DNA of 64,000 nucleotides, taken from NCBI GenBank assembly GCA_026874595.1, contig JAPPUL010000039.1, forward strand, positions 1 to 64,000, in the 5' to 3' direction. Position numbers and translations under genes: made by a program. The notes under the pieces are model-generated. The model did not search any database and had not been told where the DNA came from. It was given only the letters and a program-made list of their open reading frames with translations. Shown in pieces: positions 1 through 7,150 of this stretch. The first letter of the stretch is position 1; each line of letters starts with the position of its first letter. The stretch is from Sipunculus nudus (lineage: Eukaryota > Annelida > Sipuncula > Golfingiida > Sipunculidae).

Positions 1-512
1 TTTTGTTTGTGGGAACAGGGTAATATTATCTTGTTTCCCTGTATATACACACTAAACTGGGCCTAATGACACCAAAACCAGGTTTGTGGGACCATCAGTA
101 CAGATTTGAGGGGAAAAAATGGATTTTTTCTGTATATCACTATGTCCACTGTGTCCAGATTTGGAAATTCAAACTGGCCCTAATTTTTTTTCTGAGGGAT
201 TTGAACCAAATGCTTTGAGATTCCAGCCAGTGGGTGTAAATGGATTGCAATGATAGCCAAACCAGGTGTGTGTGATGAGTCTGGTGGAGATGAGGTGGTC
301 CAAAACACTATTTGCCTGTGTATAATAAGCCATATACTGTCCTCAGCTGAAATCAGCTTTCTGGGGGCTTGAAATGTTTGCTGGTGGGAACAAGGTAATA
401 TTATCTTGTTATCATGGATATACACCCTAAAATGGGTCTAAGAACACCAAATACATGCATGTTGGACCATGAGTACAGATTTGAGGTAACAAATTGTCTG
501 TCTATAAATTAA
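1..512 (+). repeat. Nested 365-bp satellite (block S), tail
   Basis: Last part of the nested satellite: the tail of monomer 4 (1-154) and the diverged, shortened monomer 5 (155 to about 500). Homology to the other monomers fades after the phrase CAGATTTGAGG near 480. Minus-strand open frames here (for example 180-425) are not gene-like. Confidence 0.9.
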
Positions 513-693
513 AAAAAATCAAATATCAAACTGTTATAAACATGTATCAATATATTTAATAAAATCTCTTTTCATCCAATGAATTGCATCTTATTTTTTT
601 ATAAATAAACCATGATATTCAATTACATCCAGTAATAAAAAATAAAAATAAAATGAATAAAAGTTTTTTTGTTTTTGTTTTTGTTTTTTTTTT

Positions 694-723
694 GGGGGGG
701 GGGGGTGTTTGTGTTTTTTTTTT
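694..723 (+). repeat. Poly-G / poly-T tract, the main length-variable site
   Basis: A T-rich stretch leads into a run of G (694-705), then TGTTTGTG, then a run of T (714-723). The G run is 12, 11, 13, 13, 13, 13, 13 and 13 in copies 1-8, and the T run is 10, 10, 10, 11, 10, 11, 10 and 10. Together with one extra T in copy 1 these account exactly for all unit-length differences. Homopolymers of this length also attract sequencing error. Confidence 0.95.
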
Positions 724-879
724 GCAGTAAAATCCAGGCTTCTCTTTGGATCCCGGCGGTGGGCGAGGGTACAATGGACACCACACAACATTTGAAAGAA
801 CATTTTTTTCTGCTGTTATTGGATGACCAAGTCTCTATGAATTAAAAAAAAAATATTTTTTCCGTTATTCAAGATGACA

Positions 880-1060
880 GTGAAAATGACCCTATTTTTT
901 CAATCATTCACCACTCTTTTCGAGCGTTCATCGAATAAGAAAGAGCCCATCCCACCGCATTTTCCTGCGAGGGTTCGTTTCTTCAGAGTCCAAACAATCC
1001 TACAGGGGCGGGGTTTAGTCCATCTCGTCTTAAATTTGTGTCCGGGGCACGGCAAACATT
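880..1060 (+). repeat. Diverged internal duplication, first arm
   Basis: Aligns with 1717-1897 at a constant offset of 837 bases. AAGAGCCC is at 941 and 1778, CTTAAATTT is at 1029 and 1866, and intermediate phrases such as CTCTT..GCGTTC and TCC[AC]AAACAA are also shared. It is clearly degenerate, so this is an old duplication inside a young unit. Confidence 0.65.
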
Positions 1061-1097
1061 ATGAAAGCGGACAAAAACTTTCATACGGCTGGTAAAT

Positions 1098-1126
1098 GCG
1101 TTTATATGTAAACGCGGGGAATTCCC
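1098..1126. other. Hairpin GCGTTTA-TATG-TAAACGC and adjacent palindrome GGGAATTCCC
   Basis: A perfect 7-bp inverted repeat with a 4-base loop (1098-1115) is followed after one base by a 10-bp perfect palindrome (1117-1126). The palindrome fits the kappaB consensus GGGRNNYYCC. Both are visible directly; any function is unproven. Confidence 0.5.
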
Positions 1127-1716
1127 GGACAATTCACGGAGAGATTTTATATGCAATGATACTTTTAATTATACGTTAAAATCATTTAAAATCTACCACT
1201 ATATTACTCTAAAGACATTTATTCACTGTTAAATTACCGAAATAATAACCAGCGCAAACAATGTGGGACTGCCACTAACAGCAATCTGGATCACCAGCTA
1301 ACATTGACTGACTACCGATCTTACATCAGACGAAAACGCTAAACACTATATATTTTTTCAACAGTTTACTGTGCAAACCGTAACAAAACCATGCAGGATA
1401 TCAAATTTACAGGTTCTTAAGGAAATATGATACAAAACATAAATTGTACCTTTGCTCACATTTAATAATATCATCATGATGAATTCTCCGCGAATTCTCC
1501 GGCTGTCCGCGTTATAGATGTATATGTATTTATTAATGACAAAAATTGACATACAATTTTATGGATACCCGTATAATTGCGGTTTTCTGGACCGTCCCAG
1601 CCCACAGGTAGGATAATATGGATTCCCGACAATATTCTAATGACCGTTCCCTGAGCTGGAACGGGCTAAGAAGGTCCCTGTCATTTTTTTAATTGTCAAT
1701 TCCCAGGTTTTTCGGA

Positions 1717-1897
1717 TAAAAAAATGGCCCAATCCTTCATTCAATCTCCAGCCTCTTCTGGCGTTCCGGGTTTAAAAAAGAGCCCGTCCCATGCCTATTT
1801 CAGCTAGGACTGCAAACTCTGGGGTCAAAACAACTCAACTACGGCTTGGGATTACTACCTTTCCTCTTAAATTTCCATCGCGCCCGTGTCAAGTGTA
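1717..1897 (+). repeat. Diverged internal duplication, second arm
   Basis: Partner of 880-1060, offset 837 bases. The shared phrases occur in the same order in both arms. Confidence 0.65.
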
Positions 1898-2530
1898 CCG
1901 TTTTATTCACAAACGTGCGGCAGGCGCCAAAAAATTTGACAGCACCCCTCTCTCAAGCCAGAATATATTTTTATATATCAAGTCCTAACCCACCACGGAA
2001 CTAGGGCCTCAAAGTTTTTTATCTTATTACTTACCACTTCAGACTCCTTAAAAGTCTCTCCTTTTTTAACCAAAGATTCCAATTTTTAAAATATATTAAA
2101 TTTCACATTACAGATAACCTACACCAAGGGGACATTACAGTTAATCCGTGATGGGCAGGACTTCTTGGAATTTTATAATTCCCGGACGCAGGCTGACCGA
2201 CTGCCTTTTTTCTTCAAGGACAGCCCTAATTTAAGCCATCATCAGACTTGAAGATGTCCTCAGGCCGACCTATTTGTCCAGGAATGAAAGGTCACGTCTC
2301 CCTTACCCAGAGGTTGGGTCTCTGTCTAACACGAACGCGGCTTCGCTTGCATTTCGGCATTCTGGACGTTCAACTCTTCAAGTTTCATTTTCAGTGCTTT
2401 TCTTATTTCCAGCACTCAAGAATAGGAGAACTGCCAAGGATTCAGTTGGACTTCCTTTATTTTTATTTCTGTCCAAAAATGGATTATCCTGTATAGGATG
2501 GCTACTAATAACAACACTATTAATGTCTCT

Positions 2531-2577
2531 CTATCCGTCTGTCTGTCTGTCTGTCTCTCTGTCTGTCTCTCTGTCTA
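2531..2577 (+). repeat. GTCT microsatellite
   Basis: Imperfect tandem GTCT/CTGT units interrupted by CTCT steps, at the same length in all seven full copies. The serine/cysteine/leucine/valine-rich translations across it are artefacts of the tetranucleotide repeat. Confidence 0.9.
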
Positions 2578-2733
2578 CTCCTCTTTGACTTTTGAAAATC
2601 AGCAAGACCTTATTCATATGTGCTACTGTTTTCCCCATGATAGAGGTTTTTCATTTGATCAGATCCAAATGTTCCCTGTCTGTCTGCCTAGTAACTGTCC
2701 ATCTATTTCGCTGTCTTATTTCCGGTCACTTCC

Positions 2734-2761
2734 GGCAAGCGTTCGACCTCAGGTCGTCTAG
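2734..2761 (+). mobile_element. Helitron-like terminal motif 1 (hairpin plus CTAG)
   Basis: GGCAAGCGTT is followed by CGACCT-C-AGGTCG (6-bp inverted repeat, 2744-2756), then T and CTAG (2758-2761), then T. A short hairpin just before CTRR, with T after it, is the known form of a Helitron 3' end. Against this, similarity to the second copy continues beyond CTAG, so CTAG may not be a true element boundary. Confidence 0.35.
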
Positions 2762-2889
2762 TCTGTTTGTCTGTCTGTTTGTTTGTTTGTCACCACTCTC
2801 CTGGCCACAATTTTGCCACAATAACCTTGAAACTTACAAGGATGTTCGAAAACATAATTTCTAGGTGCCCTATTGTTTTTGGTTAAAAT

Positions 2890-2914
2890 AGGTCAAAGGT
2901 CAAGGTCAAGGTCG
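2890..2914 (+). promoter_or_regulatory. AGGTCA half-site cluster 1
   Basis: AGGTCA-A-AGGTCA (a perfect direct repeat with one spacer base, DR1) is followed immediately by AGGTCA and AGGTCG. TCAAGGTCA, the extended half-site used by ERR and SF-1 type monomeric nuclear receptors, is also present. The motif is certain; receptor binding is inferred, and the phrase is part of a repeat. Confidence 0.45.
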
Positions 2915-3042
2915 TCAAAACTTCTCAAAACGTTTTTTTCTTCATATCTTTGTGACTATTAGTCGTATCTACTTCAACAATAGCTCATTTTAATCGTCAT
3001 TCCAAGGCCTGTCATCTGGTGTGTAGCTGACTCAAATTTGCC

Positions 3043-3055
3043 GTAACCATGGTTA
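3043..3055. other. CCATGG-centred palindrome 1
   Basis: GTAACCATGGTTA holds a 12-bp perfect palindrome and is followed by an A/T run and TGGGGAAAAGTCA. Confidence 0.6.
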
Positions 3056-3201
3056 AAAAATTTTTGGGGAAAAGTCATGATATTCGAAAATAAGGGATCT
3101 TATTTTTCTAACTTTGTCAGTTTTGAAGCTAGAGTGATCTAGTTTTTTGCATCAGGTAGCATTCAACTAATACTACAAGATTGTTTTACAAGTCTCGCAG
3201 T

Positions 3202-3240
3202 ATCTCGTAAAATATCTCGTGAATAGAGATATTTCGAGAT
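3202..3240. other. TCTCG hairpin 1
   Basis: Two-part inverted repeat: ATCTCG (3202-3207) pairs with CGAGAT (3235-3240) and ATATCTC (3212-3218) pairs with GAGATAT (3226-3232), leaving a 7-base loop and a small internal bulge. It is preceded by the box AGTTTTTTGCATCAGGTAGC at 3141-3160. Confidence 0.6.
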
Positions 3241-3349
3241 TTCATTCATCTTGCGCCAAAGGCCACATTATTGCAGGAATCTTTTTTGAAACTGACATAT
3301 TATAAGTCCTACACCAGTATCTCGAAATTGTTTTTTCATTTTTTGAATA

Positions 3350-3368
3350 TGGCACCTAGGGGGCGCTG
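3350..3368 (+). promoter_or_regulatory. CTCF-like core site 1
   Basis: TGGCACCTAGGGGGCGCTG agrees at 15 of 19 positions with the vertebrate CTCF core consensus as I know it (TGGCCACCAGGGGGCGCTA). The match is by eye, not a scored matrix scan. Binding is inferred. Confidence 0.5.
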
Positions 3369-3677
3369 CACACAACCCCCACACAGATATCATTACATTA
3401 GCCATATCTCTAAAACCCAAAGCCTCAATTACATAAACTATAGCTTATTTTTTCCCTCTGAGTCTTCTCCATAAACTGATAATGTCATCTGGTCTCAATG
3501 TTGTGTCACTTTGTCATTGTGTCCGTCTGTTTGTCAGTTGTCCTCAATTTCGACTGCTTGCTCTTGCGTCTCACATATAGCATTCTACAGGCCACAGTTT
3601 TGAAAGAATCCTTTTGAAACTATTACATCTTAAGTCTTACACTAATATCTCGAAACCAATTTTTCATTTTCTGGATA

Positions 3678-3696
3678 TGGCCGCTAGGGGGCGCTG
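3678..3696 (+). promoter_or_regulatory. CTCF-like core site 2
   Basis: TGGCCGCTAGGGGGCGCTG, 16 of 19 matches to the core consensus. The differences are at positions 6, 8 and 19. Identical to site 4. Confidence 0.55.
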
Positions 3697-4004
3697 AACT
3701 CGAACCTCTCCCAACATATCATGCTTTGGCAATATCTCCAAAACTATAAACCTCAGTTACATAGACTGTAGCTTTTTCTTCCGTTGAGTCGTCTCCATAA
3801 TCTGGAGTAGTCATCTGGACTCAATCTTGAGTCACTTTGTCAGTGTGTCCGTCTGTTTGTCAGTTGTCCTCAAATTCGCCTTCTTGCTGGTTCTTGTTTG
3901 TTTGTCACCACCCTCCTGGCTACAATTTTGCCACAAAAACCTTGAAACTTACAGGGATGATGAAAAAGATAATTTCTAGTTGCCCTATTGTTTTTGGTTA
4001 ATAT

Positions 4005-4029
4005 AGGTGAAAGGTCAAGGTCAAGGTCG
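4005..4029 (+). promoter_or_regulatory. AGGTCA half-site cluster 2
   Basis: AGGTGA-A-AGGTCA-AGGTCA-AGGTCG, the copy in the second 1.1-kb arm. The first half-site has G in place of C, so the DR1 is imperfect. Confidence 0.4.
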
Positions 4030-4157
4030 TCAAAACTTCTTAAAACGGTCTTTTCTCCATATCTGTGTGACTTTCAGTCGTATCTACTTCAACAATAGCT
4101 CATTTTAATCGTCGTTCCAAGGCCTGTCATCTGGTGTGTAGCTGACTCAAATTTGCC

Positions 4158-4171
4158 GTAACCATGGTTAC
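4158..4171. other. CCATGG-centred palindrome 2
   Basis: GTAACCATGGTTAC is a perfect 14-bp palindrome followed by AAATTTTGGGGGAAAAGTCA. Confidence 0.65.
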
Positions 4172-4314
4172 AAATTTTGGGGGAAAAGTCAGGATATTCG
4201 AAAATAAGGGATCTTATTTTTCTAACTTTGTCAGTTTTAAAGCTAGAGTGATCTAGTTTTTTGCATCAGGTAGCATTTAACTAGTACTACAAGATTTTAT
4301 TAAAGTCTTGCAGT

Positions 4315-4353
4315 ATCTCGTAAAATGTCTCGTGAATAGAGATATTTCGAGAT
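4315..4353. other. TCTCG hairpin 2
   Basis: Copy of hairpin 1 in the second 1.1-kb arm. The outer stem is intact (4315-4320 with 4348-4353). One inner position has changed, giving a G-T wobble in the inner stem. The box is at 4255-4274. Confidence 0.55.
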
Positions 4354-4462
4354 TTCATTCATCTTGCGCCAAAGGCCACATTATTGCAGCAATCCTTTTG
4401 AAACTGACATATTATAAGTCCTACACTAGTATCTCGAAATTGTTTTTTTCATTTTTTTAATA

Positions 4463-4481
4463 TGGCTGTTAGGGGGCGCTG
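4463..4481 (+). promoter_or_regulatory. CTCF-like core site 3
   Basis: TGGCTGTTAGGGGGCGCTG, 14 of 19 matches. The AGGGGGCGCT heart is intact but the left CCAC part is eroded. Confidence 0.45.
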
Positions 4482-4790
4482 CAAACGACCCTCACACACA
4501 TATCATTACATTGGCCATATCTCTAAAACCCAAAGCCTCATTTACATAAACTATAGCTTATTTTTTTCCTCTGAGTCATCTCCATAAACTGATAATGTCA
4601 TCTTGTCTCAATCTTGTGTCACTTTGTCAGTGTGTCCGTCTGTTTGTCAGTTGTCCTTAATTTCGACTGCTTGCTCTTGCGTCTCACATATAGCATTCTA
4701 CAGGCCACAGTTTTGAAAGAATACTTTTGAAACTATTACATCTTAAGTCTTACACTAATATCTCGAAACCAATTTTTCATTTTCTGGATA

Positions 4791-4809
4791 TGGCCGCTAG
4801 GGGGCGCTG
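4791..4809 (+). promoter_or_regulatory. CTCF-like core site 4
   Basis: TGGCCGCTAGGGGGCGCTG, identical to site 2, one 1113-bp duplication period downstream. Confidence 0.55.
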
Positions 4810-5120
4810 AACTCGAACCTCTCCCAACATATCATGCTTTGGCAATATCTCCAAAACTATAAACCTCAGTTACATAGACTGTAGCTTTTTTCTTCCGTTG
4901 AGTCGTCTCCATAATCTGGAGTAGTCATCTGGACTCAATCTTGAGTCACTTTGTCAGTGTGTCCGTCTGTTTGTCAGTTGTCCTCAAATTCGCCTGCTTG
5001 TTGGCTCTTGCGTCTCACATATAGCATTCTGTAGGCCACAGTTTTGACGGAATCCTTTTGAAACTATTACATCTTATGTCTTACACTAATATCTAGAAAT
5101 AAATTTTTCATTTTCGGATA

Positions 5121-5139
5121 TGGCCACTAGTGGGCGCTG
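5121..5139 (+). promoter_or_regulatory. CTCF-like core site 5
   Basis: TGGCCACTAGTGGGCGCTG, 16 of 19 matches. It has the consensus GGCCAC left part but a T within the G run. Confidence 0.5.
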
Positions 5140-5451
5140 CACATGACTCTCACACACATACCATTGTATTGGCCATAACTCTACACCCAAAGTCTCAGTT
5201 ACATAAGCTATAGCTTATTTTCTTCCTTTAAGTCTTCTCCATAACCTGATTAAGGCATCTGGTTTCAATCTTCTGTCACTTTGTCAGTGTGTCCATCTGT
5301 TTGTCCGTTATCCTCAAAGTCGCCTGCTTGCTGGTTCTTACGCCTTACATAGAGCATTCTACAGGCCACAGCTTTGACGGAATCCTTTTGAAACTGAGAC
5401 ATCTCATGTCATACACTAATAATACGAAACGCATTTGTCGTCTTCGGAATA

Positions 5452-5470
5452 TGTCTGCTAGAGGGCGCTA
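5452..5470 (+). promoter_or_regulatory. CTCF-like core site 6
   Basis: TGTCTGCTAGAGGGCGCTA, 14 of 19 matches; AGAGGGCGCTA on the right is an accepted variant form of the core. Confidence 0.4.
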
Positions 5471-5788
5471 CAGTCGAGCCTCCCAAGTATATCATTAATT
5501 CGCCATACCTCGTAAACTATAAATCTAAATTACATAAATTATAACTCATTTTCTTCCTTTGAATCTTCTCAATCACTAGGTTATGTCATCTGGTGTCAAT
5601 TTTGTCTCACAAAGTCAGTATGTCTGTCTGTTCGTCTTTTGTTGTCAGCTTTGTCTGCTTGCCTGTTCTTTTGTCTCATATGTCATTCTACGGGCCACAT
5701 ATTCTCAGCAATGTCTCTGAGAGTCATTCCATTAATAGAAAACCGACAATATGTTCTGTCTGTCCGTCTGTGTTTCACTTCCGAATTC

Positions 5789-5817
5789 CGGCAAGCGTTC
5801 GACCTATGGTCGTCTAG
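5789..5817 (+). mobile_element. Helitron-like terminal motif 2 (hairpin plus CTAG)
   Basis: CGACC-TAT-GGTCG (5800-5812) then T and CTAG (5814-5817), again preceded by CCGGCAAGCGTT and followed by T and a GTTTGTCTGTCTG tract. The stem bases are the same as in motif 1 while the loop differs. No Rep/helicase coding sequence is present, so any element would be non-autonomous. Confidence 0.35.
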
Positions 5818-5949
5818 TTTGTTTGTTTGTCTGTCTGTTTGTCTGTATGTACACGCGCTAGAGGCCACAGTTTTTAAGCAATCGCTCTGAAACTTATACA
5901 TAAACTGTAAGATCTGTTCTCCTCGGAGCCTATTGTTTTTGGTGGTGAT

Positions 5950-5974
5950 CGGTCAAAGGTCAAGGTCAGGGTCA
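5950..5974 (+). promoter_or_regulatory. AGGTCA half-site cluster 3
   Basis: CGGTCA-A-AGGTCA-AGGTCA-GGGTCA, lying 132 bases after the second CTAG motif, as cluster 1 lies 128 bases after the first. Confidence 0.4.
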
Positions 5975-6102
5975 CCAAAAAACCTAAAATCTTTATTTTC
6001 TTCATATCTTCGTCAATAATAATCGTAGCCGCATAATCTGTAGCTCATTTTATTCCTCACTATGTTAGCTTTCCAAGTGCTGGCAAATTTTTCTGGTCAA
6101 TT

Positions 6103-6116
6103 GTTACCATGGTAAC
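6103..6116. other. CCATGG-centred palindrome 3
   Basis: GTTACCATGGTAAC is a perfect 14-bp palindrome followed by GTATTTTGGGGGGAAAATCA. The arms differ from palindrome 2 but symmetry is kept. Confidence 0.65.
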
Positions 6117-6238
6117 GTATTTTGGGGGGAAAATCAGAAAATTCGAAAATTTCACTCCAAATTTCTCATTTTTTAAGTTAGGGAGGTCTAGTTTTTTGCA
6201 TTGTGTAGCATTTAATATGCTCTATGGAAAATTAACGG

Positions 6239-6281
6239 AAGTCTCGCAAAATCTCGTGCCATTTGTCGTCAAATGAGACTT
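6239..6281. other. TCTCG hairpin 3
   Basis: AAGTCTC (6239-6245) pairs with GAGACTT (6275-6281). The box AGTTTTTTGCATTGTGTAGC is at 6190-6209. Confidence 0.5.
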
Positions 6282-6397
6282 TTCAAGATTTCATTAAATA
6301 CGATTTACAGGTGGCAGTTTTACAGCTAAGGTTCTGAAAGTGACATATTTTCTGTTGTTCTGTATTATCTCGAACTTGTTTTTTCATTTTTCGGAAA

Positions 6398-6416
6398 TAG
6401 CCACCAGGGGGCGTGG
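6398..6416 (+). promoter_or_regulatory. CTCF-like core site 7
   Basis: TAGCCACCAGGGGGCGTGG: CCACCAGGGGGCG fits the consensus exactly and only the edges differ (15 of 19). It lies in a strongly diverged short module, identifiable by the preceding TTATCTCGAACTTG and TTTTTTCATTTTTCGGA phrases. Confidence 0.5.
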
Positions 6417-6547
6417 TACTGGAAACACTGCAACTTAGCATTTTTCTGCAATACCAAAAAAAATATTAAACGTGGCACAATGTTTACTGTCTTATCTGAA
6501 ACTAGGATCGTCGGCTTATTCCTGCGTACATGTAGCTTTGCGCTGCT

Positions 6548-6561
6548 GTTACCATGGTAAC
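6548..6561. other. CCATGG-centred palindrome 4
   Basis: GTTACCATGGTAAC is a perfect 14-bp palindrome, 445 bases after palindrome 3, followed by CAAATTTTGGGGTAAAAC. Confidence 0.65.
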
Positions 6562-6704
6562 CAAATTTTGGGGTAAAACTTGGCAATCTGAAAATAATAA
6601 GTTTTTTGCTTCTATCTCTGTTAATATTTATACTACAAGTGTCTAGTTTTCTGCATGAGGTAGCATTCCCTTGCCACTAATGCAGTTAATTGCAAGTCTC
6701 GTAG

Positions 6705-6745
6705 AATCTCGCTCTGTTTTCCGTCAAACGAGAAATTACGAGATT
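6705..6745. other. TCTCG hairpin 4
   Basis: AATCTCG (6705-6711) pairs with CGAGATT (6739-6745). The box AGTTTTCTGCATGAGGTAGC is at 6645-6664. Confidence 0.5.
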
Positions 6746-6792
6746 TCACAGAAATGCATATAACTTGGTCACCTTTTCGGCTAAAGAGGAGC

Positions 6793-7107
6793 AGTTTTCA
6801 GCATTTTGTTGCGTTTTGGGAGCTTAACAAGATAATAACTTATATCTCGCCACATCTCGTACCATCTCCCGCCAAACGAGAATATTCGAGAATTCGAACA
6901 AATGTCTTTATCTCTGTCATTTGAATGCCAGAGATTTTATTTTTCTATTGTTCAAGATTCACTTGACTAGTTTGAAGTGACAAAATTGAATATCTCGTCA
7001 TATCTCGCATCATTTCTTGTCAAACGAGAACATGGGACCATTCAAAGATACGCCTTTAATTCTGTTATTTTAATGCTGAAGACCTTTAGTTTTCAGCATT
7101 CGATAGC
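6793..7107 (+). repeat. Decayed tandem repeat of about 148 bp with TCTCG/CGAGA pairs
   Basis: Three degenerate successive modules: boxes near 6793 (AGTTTTCAGCATTTTGTTGC), 6939 (weak, ATTTTTCTATTG) and 7088 (AGTTTTCAGCATTCGATAGC). Spacings are about 146-149. TCTCG/CGAGA pairs lie at 6845/6877 and 6993/7025. The phrases TATCTCTGTCATTTGAATGC and TAATTCTGTTATTTTAATGC before two of the boxes confirm the homology. Confidence 0.5.
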
Positions 7108-7150
7108 GTCTAACACTCTCGGTCACATTATGTGTTTATATTGTAAGTTT

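Larger units (their letters stand above)
513..2735. other. Block U: mostly single-copy non-coding sequence of the unit
   Basis: AT-rich start with A and T runs and a G run (513-870), then sequence of more balanced composition. It holds a diverged internal duplication (about 880-1060 against 1717-1897), a short hairpin (1098-1115), a GGGAATTCCC palindrome (1117-1126), a direct repeat of GAATTCTCCG (1481-1490 and 1492-1501) and a GTCT microsatellite (2531-2577). Open frames of 64-104 codons at 874-1095, 1358-1552, 1791-1988, 2248-2496 and 2274-2588 match no protein I recognise; the last runs into the microsatellite. I found no 5S, U1, U2, U6 or tRNA signature when reading for them by eye. Confidence 0.7.
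2786..3895 (+). repeat. 1.1-kb tandem duplication, first arm
   Basis: Matches 3897-5000 throughout. AGGTCA clusters are at 2890 and 4005, palindromes at 3043 and 4158, hairpins at 3202 and 4315, and CTCF-like sites at 3350/3678 and 4463/4791. Offsets are 1113-1115. The arms differ by many scattered substitutions, far more than whole units differ from each other, so this duplication is older than the array. Confidence 0.85.
3897..5000 (+). repeat. 1.1-kb tandem duplication, second arm
   Basis: Partner of 2786-3895. It begins at a GTTTGTTTGTCACCACC phrase and lacks the CTAG hairpin that precedes the first arm. It carries the better palindrome, the perfect 14-mer GTAACCATGGTTAC (4158-4171). Confidence 0.85.
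2736..7150 (+). repeat. Block R, copy 1: mosaic of diverged modules with CTCF-like, half-site, palindrome and hairpin motifs
   Basis: Modules share a head made of a GTCTGTTTGTC tract, GGCCACA and a TTGAAACT phrase. GGCCACA heads lie at about 2803, 3261, 3590, 4374, 4703, 5034, 5364, 5693 and 5863, with a GGCTACA variant near 3918. Short modules (about 330 bp) end in a CTCF-like site. Longer ones carry an AGGTCA cluster, a CCATGG palindrome, an AGTTTT..GCAT box and a TCTCG hairpin. About 2786-3895 and 3897-5000 are a tandem duplication with period 1113-1115. Seven CTCF-like 19-mers start at 3350, 3678, 4463, 4791, 5121, 5452 and 6398, all on the + strand. Confidence 0.85.

Noticed and set aside
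970-990. GGGTTCGTTTC, resembling a tRNA B box
   Set aside because: No A box or cloverleaf at the right distance.
2020-2045. ATTACTTACCACTT, reminiscent of the 5' end of U1 snRNA
   Set aside because: Only the splice-site-like core matches and no U1 stem-loops follow.
2274-2588. 104-codon + strand frame, the longest in the unit, with recurring copies at unit spacing
   Set aside because: It runs into the GTCT microsatellite and ends in a serine/valine/leucine tract, overlaps another open frame (2248-2496), and resembles no protein I know. Recurrence reflects the array, not selection on coding.
5683-5901. Frames rich in Thr-Asp-Arg-Gln or Ser-Val-Cys-Leu repeats
   Set aside because: These are translations of GTCT/CTGT tracts on the two strands.
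6770-6800. CTTTTCGGCTAAAGAGG, slightly reminiscent of the start of U2 snRNA
   Set aside because: Similarity is short, the following U2 sequence is absent, and the stretch is part of a degenerate repeat module.
2500-7100. CRISPR-like array because of regularly spaced repeats
   Set aside because: Repeats are long, degenerate and of eukaryotic character; there are no short identical repeats with unique spacers and no cas genes.
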